From Schistosoma mansoni (Eukaryota; Platyhelminthes; Trematoda; Strigeidida; Schistosomatidae), in the NCBI RefSeq assembly GCF_000237925.1, contig NC_031495.1, forward strand, positions 5,619,852 through 5,683,851: a stretch of 64,000 nt of DNA, written 5' to 3'. The notes below the pieces were generated by a model. That model was not told the origin of the DNA and ran no database searches. It worked only from the letters and a program-made list of their open reading frames with translations. Positions 14,601 to 25,260 of the stretch are shown here, piece after piece. Numbering within the stretch: the first letter of the stretch is position 1; each line of letters begins with the position of its first letter. Position numbers and translations under genes: made by a program.

Positions 14601-17600
14601 TTACAGTTTCATGTAATAAATCCGTATATCATTTATTATATAATAGGTTATACTCATCAAGTAAATTTATCCATGTTTTTGAATTCATCTCCTTTCTCTA
14701 GGTCATTTCACTGATGGCTTAGGTGTACATATAATGGCTAGTTTATTAAGTGGATTTACTACATCTGTTTTCTCTTTACCAATTGATATTGCTAAGACCA
14801 GAATTCAAAATATGAAAACTATTGATGGAAAACCAGAGTATAAAAATATGGGGGTGAGAATCTTTTATTTTTTGCGTACCTATCAAGGAATAAATTCTTG
14901 ATTATTTTTCATTAAATATTTTTACTATTACTCTAGTGATTGAATAGCGTTATTTTAGCTGAAGATTATGCCCACTAAAGATAGTAACAGTTTTAAGTAT
15001 CATTTGTAATCTCTTATATAATTTCATTAAAGTATTGTTTCAAGTAAACGTTTACAGTTCACTTTTAGAATGGATTCTTATTGATAGTTGTCATATAATG
15101 TTCAGTGAATTAGCTCTGTTAATGTTTACAACATCTGGGAAGTGATTAAATGTTCTTTGTAGTTTCTGCTTAAAAACTCATGACAGTTGAATTTGGGTTG
15201 AGTGAATGGTGAATACTTTGGTTGGTTGTTAGACCTGTCCCGCAATTAGGTTGATGTAATAATCCCAAGATAAGTTCAGGATAAAAACAGGTAATTTAAG
15301 TAAAGTAGGTAAGTACCCTTGTAGTTGAACTTGTACTGTTATTTTAAAAAGCTTACTTAGTTACGTCCTGTTACCTCTAGTGGGGCTTAGGCTGATAAGG
15401 ATTCTCCAGTCAACTCTGTCGTGATCTCTGCTTTCCAGTTGTTTTCAAGTGCTATTCATTCCTTTGATGTCTGTCTCTAATCCCCAGTGCCTATAGCCTT
15501 TCTAGGGTTACTATTCGTCCCAAGCTCGGATAGAGACAGAGGGTTGGCAGGGAGTTAGCAACCCCGTCCCGTAGAAGAAACTTTGCTAAAAAAAAGTCAA
15601 TCTGAAAAATTTCTAAAAGCTAATAACAGTGATAAGCGTCTACGGTTATTCTCCAACAATCATACAAGGGACTCTCCGTGTTTATAGCAAGCAACGACAA
15701 TTAATCAATGGACATCTCATATGGATGTTTTCGATCATTGAGATGTTTCGAATTGGTGTTGTTTGTTCATCTTAGATTGTTTGCTTCAATTCGTATTATT
15801 CTAAACTTCAAGCTCGCCCCTTGAGAAATAACTGGTAATCCTCATTGTATTCAAGTGAAATTAAATTAAAGGAACGAACTTACTCAAAGTTGTTCTAGTG
15901 CAGACCTAATCCACACTCTAAATTTGTATGAAGAAGTATGTTATTTTCAGTAAAAAGAAACCACAAGACATCACCAGTACGTCATTAATGATAAACCACA
16001 GTAAGTTAGATTTACTCAAACTGATGCACAACAACTCATCCTGCTAACTACAAAGTCGATAATCAGTGGAAACAGACTTGAATGACGAAGTCAAGATGTT
16101 GGTTCATAATCAATCACTAAGTACTTAATGTAATTAAGGTCTGATAAAGTATAGGTTTTGTGAGATTGTGATTAAAAATTCGTTATCAATACTTGTGAGT
16201 CAAATAAGTAAAATGATCGTGAAATAACTAGTGAAAAATTCAGATAATAGCATTTTAATTTCCACTTGACCTGAGACAAATAACTTGTTGACGATGATCG
16301 TTAATTACATTTGCCCTGGTACAGCCGAGAGTGGGGAGAGTTAGTTCTCCCTTTCGAAATGCTCTCACATGGCCACGCGTATATAGCCTCTGCCAGGAAA
16401 GTCCTACTCACTACCTTCTCGTGGCATTACTGTTGTTTACGAAATTGAGAGGACGAAAAGCGAATGTCCGGCGCTTTAACCGGGTTGGTGGACACGGCGA
16501 GTCCACCTAGGGGAGTTGGAAAACCCTGATTCCAAATCAATAGTGCACAAGAGCTCTAGGATCCTGAGGGAACAAATGGCGTATGAACCAATTATTGGTC
16601 ACCGACTACCATGGGACTGTACCTCCCTACATTGCTCCGCTGCCTTGTGGATCAGACCTTTAGGTCGAAGGCTCCGGGTGTGTCCCCCTAAGAAAACTAC
16701 CTGCTTCAGTCTGGGCACCCGTGGAGTATCCCCAAGCAGACAGAGGTGTTAAAAATGAATTTTGAGATGAAAAAGATTTGTAGCTCAGAGAAAGAAACTC
16801 CGCCACAAGATAAAAATAAATAGATAAAGCTTAAGGGGTTGGCTTTACACCGACTTTATAACCAAGCTGATGTACGAAAATCGTAGTTTAGGCAAACGGC
16901 AATTAAAAAAAACATGTATACGCATGGACGTACGTAAGTGAAAGGTTAGGATAGAAATGTATACCATATGACTATTAATGTTACAAATAAAGATATAAAG
17001 GTCAGATAAGGTCACACAATAGTTTTTTGTATCAGTCTATCATATTTATTCCTGTTACGATTCCAATTCAAATGACTCATTACAGTCTGATGTAAAGAAT
17101 GTTGCAAAAAATCTAAAAAAAGACGAACATACTGTTTGGAATTACTTTTGGTTCAATAACACCTAAAACAGTTAGTCGCTTTGATAGTTTTGAATAATGC
17201 AATGACAAGACACAGATTATAGGAACTATATCAGCGCCATACACAATCTAATCATACAAATACTTGTCTAGGCATTTGTATATGAAAAAATAAGAGTTCA
17301 ACTAGACAAATTAGAAGATTAGAAGAAAACAAAGATAATAAATAAAACAATGTGAAACACTGCGTTGAATAATAAATCAATAGTACCAGGGTAGGTCCAG
17401 GCTGAAAAAAACTGCTTTTGATGAATACATAAAATAAGTTTCAATTTTCGTGTGGTCAAGGCTTCAACAAACTTTAGTAAACGCCTTTGAATACTTATAC
17501 AACACTACAGGGGATGATTTAATATCAACCATATAGGTCATCTCAACTAAATGTTTCTCAATGGAAGAAAATGTCCATCTATCCTGTGCTTCTATTCAAT

Positions 17601-20085
17601 AGTTGGAATTCTTTTGTTTTTGTAGCCAATTAGGTTTGTGTTCAGCCATTTTCAGGTCCCAGTTGCTCCTCTCTATATTTGTATGTCTGCACAAACATAT
17701 AAATTTATAGACCGAAGGGAATATGACACTCGTTTATATTCTTTTAGAGGTGGGGTTTGGTGAAATATAGACTTTTTTCTTCGATAATGACGAGTTGGGC
17801 TGCGTAAAAAGTCCTACTGATCGCCAACTTAATTCTTCGTTTCAACGTAAGACTGTTTTAGTCACTTTTAATGATAGGGTAATATAGACGATTTTTTTAG
17901 GTACCAAAAGTGTAGCAGTTCTCGCCATATTCCTGCCTTTCTATCGGCTTATGAGCTTTAGTGAATAAACATTCTTTAACAGTGTTGTTAGTGCAAATAT
18001 GATTGGTCCTACTAAATAAGCTCTTTATTGATTCATGTTTGTACCGGACTAGACGGTGACTATAAAAACTAAGATATTGCCCTGTCCATGTATACTTTCT
18101 ATGTACCGAATTTTTGATGCAACCATCCGCTTTCTTGCGAATTAGTATGTTTATAAACGGAGGCTGGTTATTCACCTCTTCTCATGGAGAAGTGTGTCGA
18201 GTCCCCTTAACAGATGGTTTTCATCTTCACCTGTAAAAATGTGTCTTTCGAATTGAGTTTTCTAATGCATTTTTGAAGAGTGCTATAAACTAAAGTCTAC
18301 TGAGGCCTCAGTGATGCGAAACTTCAAACCCTCTCTCCATGTTTAGTAGCGCTTTTTTATCATTCTAAACGTTGTCAAAGTAGACCATGGCAATATTGAT
18401 TTATTGATCAGTGTAGTGTATTTCACCATGTTTTCCTTATCATCTTTCTCTTGCCTTCTAATTTGTCTAGTTGACCTTTGGTTTTCTTTATATAAATAAC
18501 ATTATTATTGAGTAACCCAAGCAATCTATGAAATGTCGTTGTTTATACCCTGATAATTGGTTCTTGTCATTCTTTACAATTTCCTAAAGCCTACTTTTAT
18601 CAATTGATTTTAAACGAGGATCTTGCCAATACTCTCGAAGAAATTACCCGTTATCGGCTCGGTTTTGGTGTTCCTTCATTTTTACGTTAAGTATTACTTT
18701 CTCAACTCCGCAATGAATAGGGAGATGAATGATAGAGCATAACTTCCCCGAGTGTATTCAGATAAATTATCTTTTTACTATTTAGTCAATAGTCAATGTG
18801 TGTAAAGTTGATTTAACCAATAACTCAGTATACAAAACTGTAAACATTTTCTGATATTTTGTGAATGTGTATTATTCTTTACGATTCATTTTCGTGTTTT
18901 ATTTATGTTATATAAACATCTTTAAGCAAATGACATTAACAGATAGTTATTTCTTCCTTATCTTGAAATTAATCCACCATAGTACACTACTTCCCATTTC
19001 TACTGGGAATTGTTGAGTTAGTAACGGAAAGTTAAGTGATAAAAAAATCTTTATTTTTTATTTTATTCCAATTCATCAGTATGAAACAAACCAAATTATA
19101 GTGCTAGTCTATGAAGTCATTAACTATTGATCTAAGCTATATTGGTACGTGCAGACTAATGTCTGGTTAGAATTCACGCGATTATTGTAATCAGTTGTTT
19201 AAGACTTTGGCTGATGACATGGTTCATAGTCAGTCATAATGGTGCAAACGTTTTCACTTTTTATTGTCTCTGTGATTTTGTGTCTTAAAATTACGTTATA
19301 TTTTTTTCTTTGGTGAATTCATTCTTCTCGAATCATTGTCCGAGTCAAATATTTTCTACCACTACTACTGCAGTGAACAAAACACCGGTTGGGGACAATC
19401 GAATGTATTTAGACACAAATTACAGTCTATCTCACTAAATTCTGATAACCATACAGCAAACAGTTAAATTGAAAAATAACAACCAATTGTCTCAATCTTC
19501 ACTGTTCCTTCTGTAAATGTCAATCCATCTTCTCTAATTCCATTGTTCATGCATTTTCCTACCAATTGCGCTTCATTTCAGTTCTTTCCTTATCAGTCTT
19601 CTGCCAAAATACATTCCATGTCTAACCATCACCATATTCTACTTATATGGATATAAGTAGACCACACTACACTCGTTCCCTCCTTTAAAGCATTCGTTCG
19701 TGCAGTGGTTCTGCTCGCCATGCTCTACTCTACTACTACTGATAATGTTACTAATTCTATGCACGTATTTATCAGGTTCTACTTTGCTTATGACTAACTG
19801 ATAATGTGACCTTTAATAGAAAATGATTTAAACACGTTTTGTATTTTTAACATAGTTCTTCATTTGTTTATTTATATAAACAATTTTTTTCTTTTATTCT
19901 AGGATGTTATTTTACGAGTAATACGAAATGAAGGTATTCCATCATTATGGAAAGGTTTTACACCATATTTCTTACGTATTGGACCTCATACAGTATTGAC
20001 ATTTATCTTTTTAGAACAATTAAATCGTTTATATATAAAGCATATAATAGGTGATACAAGTGGTCAACGTTCCGGTGGACTTTAG
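1840..20085 (+). CDS. SLC25A11: Mitochondrial 2-oxoglutarate/malate carrier, complete 8-exon gene
   Basis: Inner-membrane antiporter exchanging cytosolic malate for matrix 2-oxoglutarate, a step of the malate-aspartate shuttle. Eight exons with GT/AG borders and consistent phases give 314 residues, the human SLC25A11 length as I recall it. All three mitochondrial-carrier repeats are visible with their signatures: QPLDLVKNRMQ in exon 2, TPAEICLIRM in exon 4 (the form typical of this carrier) and PIDIAKTRIQ in exon 7. Other close matches to the family are MTSDGRLPPAERLNYSNVFNAL across the exon 4/5 junction, KTIDGKPEYKN and the C-terminal GPHTVLTFIFLEQ. The start ATG opens a short basic N-terminus that runs into the first helix; no presequence, as usual for this family. 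Introns of 5.2 kb (intron 5) and 5.0 kb (intron 7) hold most of the mobile elements. An ATTAAA at 20131-20136 could be the poly(A) signal. Confidence 0.96.
2960..3021 (+). CDS. SLC25A11: SLC25A11 exon 2
   Basis: 62 nt between a TTTACAG acceptor and a GTAAGA donor. Carries the first carrier signature, QPLDLVKNRMQ. Confidence 0.95.
4268..4358 (+). CDS. SLC25A11: SLC25A11 exon 3
   Basis: 91 nt between TTGACAG and GTTAGT. Encodes the matrix loop helix after repeat 1, ending GFLAIYSG. Confidence 0.94.
5433..5639 (+). CDS. SLC25A11: SLC25A11 exon 4
   Basis: 207 nt, the largest exon, from a TTTTAG acceptor to GTAATA. Encodes helix 2 (GLLRQATYSTARLGIY) and the second signature, TPAEICLIRM. Confidence 0.96.
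7833..7923 (+). CDS. SLC25A11: SLC25A11 exon 5
   Basis: 91 nt from ATAAG to GTAGGT. Encodes LPPAERLNYSNVFNALTRIA and the following EEGVLTLWR matrix helix. Confidence 0.95.
7978..8627 (-). mobile_element. 5'-truncated LINE (family L) with 13-bp target duplication
   Basis: Minus strand. The 3' end of a non-LTR retrotransposon ORF is readable from about 8625 down to 8229 (FDHRCLRNIARICWDNRVSN, then LRWLGHVLRMPEHRLPRRAM), followed by a 3' UTR that ends in GACT repeats at 7978. The 13-bp sequence AAATACTTGTAGT lies directly on both sides (7965-7977 and 8628-8640), an exact target-site duplication, which shows that this is one truncated insertion and fixes both ends. It sits in SLC25A11 intron 5, just after exon 5. 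The clade is not certain; the tail resembles CR1-like schistosome LINEs more than the RTE copies elsewhere in the window. Confidence 0.85.
9429..9960 (+). mobile_element. Older copy of LINE family L, 3' end
   Basis: Plus-strand match to the same C-terminal region as the copy at 7978-8627: FDHRYLQS, then DHRVSNVQVRGRLLGK, then LRWLGHLLRIP, with stop codons inside the reading frame and drift throughout. The 3' UTR follows to about 9960. Clearly older than the neighbouring copy. Confidence 0.65.
11001..11140 (-). repeat. Sm-alpha-type hammerhead SINE, left arm of a head-to-head pair
   Basis: Minus-strand copy: GCAAAGATGGATAGTGG end at the left, hammerhead at 11033-11077, tRNA-like head shortened. 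It abuts the plus copy at 11141, forming a roughly 310-bp imperfect palindrome. Confidence 0.85.
11033..11077 (-). ncRNA. Hammerhead ribozyme in Sm-alpha SINE
   Basis: Read on the minus strand: CTGACGA core box, stem II GTCC/GGAC, GAAA box, stem III with wobble pairs, then GTC cleavage site. Stem I has one mismatch. Core residues look intact. Confidence 0.75.
11141..11312 (+). repeat. Sm-alpha-type hammerhead SINE, right arm of the pair
   Basis: tRNA-like head with an A-box-like AGCCGAGTGG and a B box GGGTTCGAGTC, then the hammerhead, then the CCACTATCCATCTTTGC tail. The Leu/Ser-tRNA look of the head agrees with the tRNA-derived head known for this family. Confidence 0.88.
11230..11277 (+). 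ncRNA. Hammerhead ribozyme in Sm-alpha SINE
   Basis: CTGACGA at 11235-11241, stem II GTCC/GGAC, GAAA at 11257-11260, stem III ACG/CGT, cleavage after GTC. Stem I ATCCAG/CTAGAT has one mismatch. The fold matches the well-studied Schistosoma hammerhead. Confidence 0.82.
11369..11435 (-). repeat. Fragment of the sequence flanking Sm-alpha heads
   Basis: About 65 bp matching 39134-39199, where it lies directly upstream of a minus-strand Sm-alpha head. It seems to be part of a longer repeat unit. Confidence 0.5.
11594..11632. repeat. (TA)n microsatellite
   Basis: About 20 uninterrupted TA units in SLC25A11 intron 5. Confidence 0.95.
11770..11965 (+). repeat. Degenerate Sm-alpha SINE
   Basis: Head (GGTACTGGGTTGG), hammerhead region (ACTCCCGAATAGGACGAAAC) and tail are recognisable, but the CTGANGA box has decayed to CTAACTA, so it should not cleave. 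Confidence 0.7.
12383..12480 (-). repeat. Partial H2-family SINE, left arm of a head-to-head pair
   Basis: Minus-strand tail and hammerhead region of the second SINE family (here called H2), recognised by the CCTGGAAGCAC...CTCCTCAGCAGT pattern. Its head side faces the plus copy that follows. Confidence 0.7.
12481..12715 (+). repeat. Degenerate H2-family SINE, right arm of the pair
   Basis: Contains A box (TGGCTCAGTGATCTATAAGC), B box (GGGTTCGATTCC), a decayed hammerhead (CTGAGGA present, GAAA lost) and the CAGTGCTTCCAGG to tail segment. Confidence 0.78.
13148..13238 (+). CDS. SLC25A11: SLC25A11 exon 6
   Basis: 91 nt from TTGTAG to GTAAGT. Encodes helix 4 (GAVPTMGRAAVVNGAQLA) with the family's N..Q.. 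pattern. Confidence 0.95.
14050..14362 (-). repeat. H2-family SINE, near full length, with inverted tail at its head
   Basis: Minus strand. Tail at 14070, hammerhead 14112-14157, B box (GGTTTGAATCTC, slightly drifted), A box TGGTCTATCGGTTAAGCGC, then a 5' extension. Beyond the head, 14325-14362 holds a short piece of the family tail in the opposite orientation (CCACAAA..CCCCTTCT), so the copy is bounded by inverted tails. Lies in SLC25A11 intron 6. Confidence 0.85.
14112..14157 (-). ncRNA. Hammerhead ribozyme, apparently intact (H2 SINE)
   Basis: Minus strand: stem I GCACTG/CAGTGC (6 perfect pairs), CTGAGGA core, stem II GTCC/GGAC with a short loop, GAAA, stem III ACGG/CCGT, GTC cleavage site. 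All conserved core positions are present; this is the best-preserved H2 hammerhead in the window. Confidence 0.8.
14702..14853 (+). CDS. SLC25A11: SLC25A11 exon 7
   Basis: 152 nt from CTCTAG to GTGAGA. Encodes helix 5, the third signature PIDIAKTRIQNM and DGKPEYKNMG. Confidence 0.96.
15345..15600. mobile_element. Two small RTE LINE pieces, back to back
   Basis: 15345-15480 matches on the minus strand the 3' end of the RTE element at 42872-45985 (reverse of the GGAAAGG..CAGGACAGAG segment). 15481-15600 matches its 5' UTR on the plus strand (CAAGCTCGGATAGAGACAG, then AGCAACCCCGTCCCGTAGAA). Both are short relics in SLC25A11 intron 7. Confidence 0.6.
16312..16750 (+). repeat. Dispersed repeat family B
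   Basis: About 440 bp starting TGCCCTGGTACAGCCGAGAG, with other copies at 20690-21115 (-), 32429-32645 (-) and 40734-41235 (+). No intact ORF: the 78-codon open frame from 16516 is not conserved. The copy at 32 kb seems to end in the same ACAGGCGTAAGTAAG tail as the RTE LINE, so B may be the RTE 5' region or a non-autonomous partner. Confidence 0.7.
17100..18200 (-). mobile_element. Possible Merlin-like transposon remnant
   Basis: The open frame at 17897-18175 (minus) has a segment, SIKSLFSRTNHI, resembling the zinc-ribbon end of ISXO2/Merlin transposases (compare DRIGTFFSPSRLRL in the clearer copy at 29210). DNA at about 17250-17390 resembles that at 25110-25260, next to another Merlin-like segment. 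No terminal repeats identified. It could instead be an unrelated relic. Confidence 0.35.
19136..19380 (+). mobile_element. Short 3' fragment of LINE family L
   Basis: Matches the last codons and 3' UTR of the copies at 7978 and 9429 (CGATTATTGTAATCAGTTG...AGACTTTGG). Non-functional relic in SLC25A11 intron 7. Confidence 0.5.
19903..20085 (+). CDS. SLC25A11: SLC25A11 exon 8 (stop codon)
   Basis: 183 nt from TTCTAG to a TAG at 20083-20085. Encodes the last matrix helix (EGIPSLWKGFTPYFLRIG) and helix 6; the tail after it is schistosome-specific and Gly/Ser rich. Confidence 0.96.
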   Translation, partial: DVILRVIRNEGIPSLWKGFTPYFLRIGPHTVLTFIFLEQLNRLYIKHIIGDTSGQRSGGL

Positions 20086-20499
20086 AAATTAATCAATTCT
20101 TCACTATTCTTATTATGTTTTCTAGTATCGATTAAAGCAATAGCATTCCTTATTGTATATAATTTGTGTATGCTCCATTTTTACTATCTATACATAGGGA
20201 ATTATATATGTATGTATGTGTGTGTGTATTGCATAGTTAATTTTGAGTTTCCTAGTAGTGTTTTATTGTTTCCTATCATTTATTTGTTTTCACTTCAAAA
20301 TTCTGATTGCAATATTTATCTTAGATGATATTTAAATGTTACAATGATTCAATTTACCTATCGAAAGTTTTTGTTTATGCAATTCGTTTCACTTTCATTT
20401 GTGATTCAATGTTTAATTTTTATTCTATCTCTGTGTAAGTGCATATAATACAATTCATTGTGGACTGTTATTTATTCTTTTAGTTGAATTCATGAGTCG

Positions 20500-20600
20500 A
20501 TGTAAGCCAGACCACCACCATTGAAAACTTGGAAGCACTGGACGTTCGTATCGTCCTAGTATGGGACTCCTTATCAGTACGTATCCATAATCTTCACAAA
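20500..20600 (-). repeat. Partial H2-family SINE
   Basis: Tail and hammerhead half on the minus strand (GGAAGCACTGGACGTTCG...GGGACTCC); head missing; core drifted. Confidence 0.7.
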
Positions 20601-20689
20601 TCACTATTCTGCTAATATTTATTTATCTAATTAAGCACATAAACATTGGTAGAAAGAGGCATTACAGTATATGTGGGCCACACAAGTTA

Positions 20690-21115
20690 TCATTAAATTT
20701 CTGTGTGGGCTAGGATACTGTTCGAGTGTCCAGATCGAAGCAGGAAGTTTTTCTTAGTAGGCCACTCTCCAATTCTTTGACCTTAAGATCTAATCCACAA
20801 GGTAGCGAAGCAACGTCAGGAGATACGATCCCATAGCAGCCAGAAACCAGGAAAAGGTTCATACGTCATTTCACCCCTCGGAATTCTAGAGCTCACATCC
20901 ACTATTCTTCAGGAATCAGAGTTTTCCAACTCCCCTAGGTGGACACTCCGAAACCACTAGACCGGTTTAGATGCCGGACATTCGCTTGTCGTCCTCTCAA
21001 TTTCGTAGACAACACCTCCCTACTGTGAGAATACAGTCAGTAGGACTTCTCTGGTAGTGACTATATACGCGTTTCAAAAGGGAGAGCGAACTCCCCCTGA
21101 CTATCACTTCTTTTT
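20690..21115 (-). repeat. Dispersed repeat family B
   Basis: Minus-strand copy; landmarks are GGGAGTTGGAAAAC, GCGAATGTCCGGCATC and TATATAGTCACTACC in element orientation. Diverged from the 16312 and 40734 copies. Confidence 0.75.
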
Positions 21116-21479
21116 TATGATTATCGTTGGTTTGAGAATCTAATTGGTTGATTGACTTTCAGTAGACTAGTATTGAGTCTAATTTTTACAAAAATGGTTC
21201 AGAGATCTTAAGGTTTTTTTTACCAAAGATTATACTCGTTTGGAAAGTTGGTTGCTGTTATAACTTCTAAGTCTTGTGGACAATAGATAGATTGTGATGT
21301 TCAAGGTTTTTGGCTTTGGTATTAGTCTATCCATGTAAACAAATTGAGTTAGCGATGCAGCTGACAAATTTCGAATACGATGAAAGAATTCCGTATTCCA
21401 ATGTAGGCTACTATCATATGATGAAATTTAAACTTTGGTTGTAGTAATATAGCTGTTTTTATTCTAAATGTGAAGTTAT

Positions 21480-21640
21480 TATTAGGCGTTCTCAAGACCA
21501 AAAGTCTTGAGTTCGGTCCCCAGTTGCAGAATCGTAGGTATGCAATGTTGAGGAGTCTCATACTAGAATGAAGCAGCTATCCAGAACTTACACTTTCTCA
21601 ATGATTGTCTAGCTTAGATCGGATCGTGATTTCAAAAATT
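21480..21640 (+). repeat. Degenerate H2-family SINE
   Basis: B-box-like GAGTTCGGTCCCC, then TTGAGGAGTCTCATACTAG and a drifted tail. Old copy. Confidence 0.45.
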
Positions 21641-22929
21641 TTCATGAACTCCCTATTGATAATTGGGAATTTTCTCGAACAACACCAAGATACTTCTCTA
21701 TTCATGTTTATGTGGACAATCATAATGAAGAAGTGCATTACACAAGTGAGATCTTTGTTCCATGGGCCTATGATTCGGTTTACTTAGTTCAATTGTGTTG
21801 TCGCAGATAAATTGTTTGAATATAGGTTTGATAATAAGTTTTATACAAATAATACTTAACTGGATCTAGTCATCTCTTCATCAGTTGGTTTCAGTATCAC
21901 ATTGTCTTGAATAGTATTTATCTCTTTTTGAAGATTCTTCTTAAGTTCTAACTCATTTTTTACAGTTGGTGCTGATAATTTTGCTTAGAAAGACAATGAA
22001 AATTACATTAATCACTAGAATAAGAGAGTAACACAGTGATCATTACGTAGTTGCAGATTAATAAGAATGCTGTGAATTTTATTCGATGATTCCAAACTTA
22101 TGCCTGTGGAATGCTTAACTGACTTATGTTCGAAAGTGAGACATCAAATGCGATGCCACGTAGTAAGAAAACAAAGACTACTGATAAGACTTTATTCGAC
22201 CCTAGGTTTAAATCAAACTGATATTTGTATGTACTACTTTTTATATGGTCTGCTTACAGTCTCATGAACATTTAGATTGGTACGGTTTGGGCTGAGTAGC
22301 ATTTAACATCGATTAGCCAACAGCTTACCATGTGGACATATTTTGCTACATCATAGTGACCAATTTTCATTGACTCACTTGAGTCGTTTTGATCCTTTCA
22401 TATCACATTTCATGAAATCTTAAAACTTGGTTAGGGGAGAATATTTTATTTAACTGTTTTGATTTACCTGTGGTTAACTTATGTTGAGTGGTTTACATTA
22501 ATTCCATTGTGTAAATACTATTACACTGATATTTTCTTGTAAGCTTATTAAGCTAAGTTAATTTAGAATATATAGATTGATCTCTAATCCTAGATAAAAT
22601 AAAGTTTGTTACCTACCTGATAAGTTCTGTAATTATATGTGATGGAATTGGTGTTTCAACCGCTAATAAATTCTAGATTCTCTCAATTTCCCTTTTTATT
22701 GTAATGGAGTAAATACTGGGGATGGTGTAACTTTTGAAACCATTTACGAAGAAATATTTTTATTGTAGAGTTACTAATGCATGTAAAAAAAATAGAATAC
22801 CATAGGATTCACAATCTAATTCTGTTTATAAAATAAAACGTTCCGACTATGAGGCAATATCATATGCTTACTAGTGACTGACTTCAAGAGATATTTTCTG
22901 GAGTTCTAGTGAGAAGCAGTGACCAGTGG

Positions 22930-23262
22930 AGTTCAACCAGCTCTGTTGTGAGATATCAAATCACTGAAGACAATTGGTGATCGGTTGCTCAACTTCGTGG
23001 ATTGGTTGAAGTTAGACATTAACACCGTTGGATGCCGGATCAATGGTCTTGTGGTTAAGCGATCTGACGCGAGACTGGTAGGTCCTGGGTTCGGATCTCG
23101 GGAAGCGGGGTCGTGATGCGCACTGCTGAGGAGTCCCATAATAGGACGAAACGGCCGTCCAATGCTCCCAGGTTTCCCATGGTAGTCTAGATTCAATTGA
23201 CTCATGATTTCAACTATAAAAATACTGAAATCTTTACAAAACCCCTTCTAACAATATTTATT
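22930..23262 (+). repeat. H2-family SINE, near full length
   Basis: 5' extension with GGTTGCTCAACTTCGTGG, A-box region (GATCAATGGTCTTGTGGTTA), B box GGTCCTGGGTTCGGATCTC, hammerhead 23120-23166, tail to CAAAACCCCTTCT at 23250. Open frames through this family on either strand are incidental. Confidence 0.87.
23120..23166 (+). ncRNA. Hammerhead ribozyme, core intact (H2 SINE)
   Basis: CTGAGGA, GTCC/GGAC stem II, GAAA, ACGG/CCGT stem III and GTC are all present; stem I GCACTG/CAATGC has one mismatch. Confidence 0.75.
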
Positions 23263-24639
23263 AAACAAACTTATCAATAAATCAAGGTCAGCATAAATGA
23301 ACATCGTTCAGTTATTGTTCGACCAACGAGAAATCTGATATCAGATCATATGATTGACTCAGACAAGATCAATCAAAAGAACTTCAAAAAATTAAAAGAA
23401 TGGCTCATGGCAGAAATACTTCACTCGGCGCCCAAATAATGTAAAACTATTCGCTCTAATTTAGACGAAAGTTCTTATACTTCATATCAGTTGTATTTTA
23501 AGTTGTTTGAATAGAATTGATCTATCAAGATTAAATTCGATCCAGCTTCAATACCCTTATCTCTTAAGCTAACGTCAACACAAATAGGATAGGAAAAAAG
23601 GTGTTTAATACTCTCTGTTTTTAGAATGTTTACACTTATCAAGTCAAACAATCTACAACCGGCTGTCATCTTTATTAATTCATTACCTCTACAACATAGA
23701 ATTTCATCATACAAAAGAACTTTGATCGACTTACTACATATAAACTGACATTTCTGTAAATTTCAGTTTACCATTACTTTGATGAAGCTGTTAGCATTAT
23801 ATAACGAAGCACAAGTAAAAACAATTTTCCTTCAACTATTGGAAAATACAGATTTCTAATAATACTGATGATTGGATTGTTGCATTTTAATATTCTCTGT
23901 GAGCTTCTGTTGGGCATTTTAGCTATTGTAATGGGTTTATTATTCTTCGATTATTGCTGGTGAATTATGCACCTTTCGCTCTGTTCTCTGCCACTTGATG
24001 TATGCAGCGTGATTACTAATTTATGCTATGTTGTTATCTGATAATTTTTGCTTATAAACCCATGAGTACTTAAATTGTAGGCTCATATAGAAACTAGTCT
24101 GCTGTGTTCTCTCATTGGACTAGGAACTGGCTATCAGAAGAGTGTGCATTCTGGACTAATAGGGGCTAAGATTATCTCTCGCTATTACTCAAGGTTGATG
24201 GTGTCAGGCTAGGCACGTCATTGGTTTTGTGGCGTAGTTGGTTTAAAGAGGAATTAGTATAATCGGTTTAGAGAAGGATAACTCCCGATTTTGATTGATG
24301 TATCATCTCCATTGACTGACTGAGTATGTGTAAGAAAGAAAGAATCATAACACGTATTCTAATGGTCACCTAACTCACTACGTCGGGGTCTGTGTAACAT
24401 AAAAAAACCGGTTTCATGATGAACTGCTCCCAAACATTACTTACCAAATATAGTATACTGCTATGTTGAGCAACGTAGCTTACTATCCATCTCAAAAATT
24501 TAACTGACTAGACTTAATAGTATTGGTCGATGATGAATAGAAGGTATCACGATAAAGCATCTGGAAATATAAATAGCCTTAAGATTATTCATATTACTGA
24601 GTTTAAATGTAAATAGTGATCCCACAGATTTACAGTTGC

Positions 24640-25260
24640 CAGGTAAAATACTAGTGAAACGAATCTAAAATGCGCATCCACTTTTTAAATGATTGCTAAA
24701 TTTACAAAGGTTTATCTTTGATTTATTGTTATTAAAATCAACGAAGGTGCGATAAAAAAGCTCTCCCCAATGATTATAGTTCCCTTTATCTTTAGATACT
24801 AAACAAGGCCGAAGATTCTTCCTTAATTGTGACCACAGTGTCACAACATTATTAATGTGCAAATCAGCTATGGGGTCGACGAAACAACTCTTGCTAACGA
24901 CAATTCAGTGATTATAATTTATACAGTCCCTCAAACATCCATTCATAAGATTGTCCCCGATTGCACATATCATAAAAAAGTGAATATTTCTACTGTATCG
25001 GCTAGTTCGTAATGCACTGAGAACTCCAGGAAACTCCGGGAACACTCTTATTTGTCTCGATAGTGTAGTAAGAAGACGAAGATTATCAGAACTATGTGAT
25101 ATGTTAGTGAAGTACACTTCGAACAATCTGATCACAAATATACTTGTCAAGAACATTTATATATAAAAATCACATGTCAACCATACTAGAAATGGAGGGT
25201 AAAAGGAGGCAAGGATAATAAAGAAAATAATGTGAAAACAATTTGAAACCTTATCACTCT
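24640..25260 (-). mobile_element. Divergent Merlin-like transposase remnant
   Basis: Two minus-strand open frames. 24665-24862 reads HINNVVTLWSQLRKNLRP, the H-x-N-x(2)-E/V-x(2)-W-S-x-L-K block near the C-terminus of ISXO2/Merlin transposases, with Val where the catalytic Glu is expected. 24905-25156 is a possible middle segment. A frame change separates them. The sequence is unlike the 29210 and 51785 copies, so it is a different Merlin lineage or much older. No terminal repeats seen. Confidence 0.5.
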
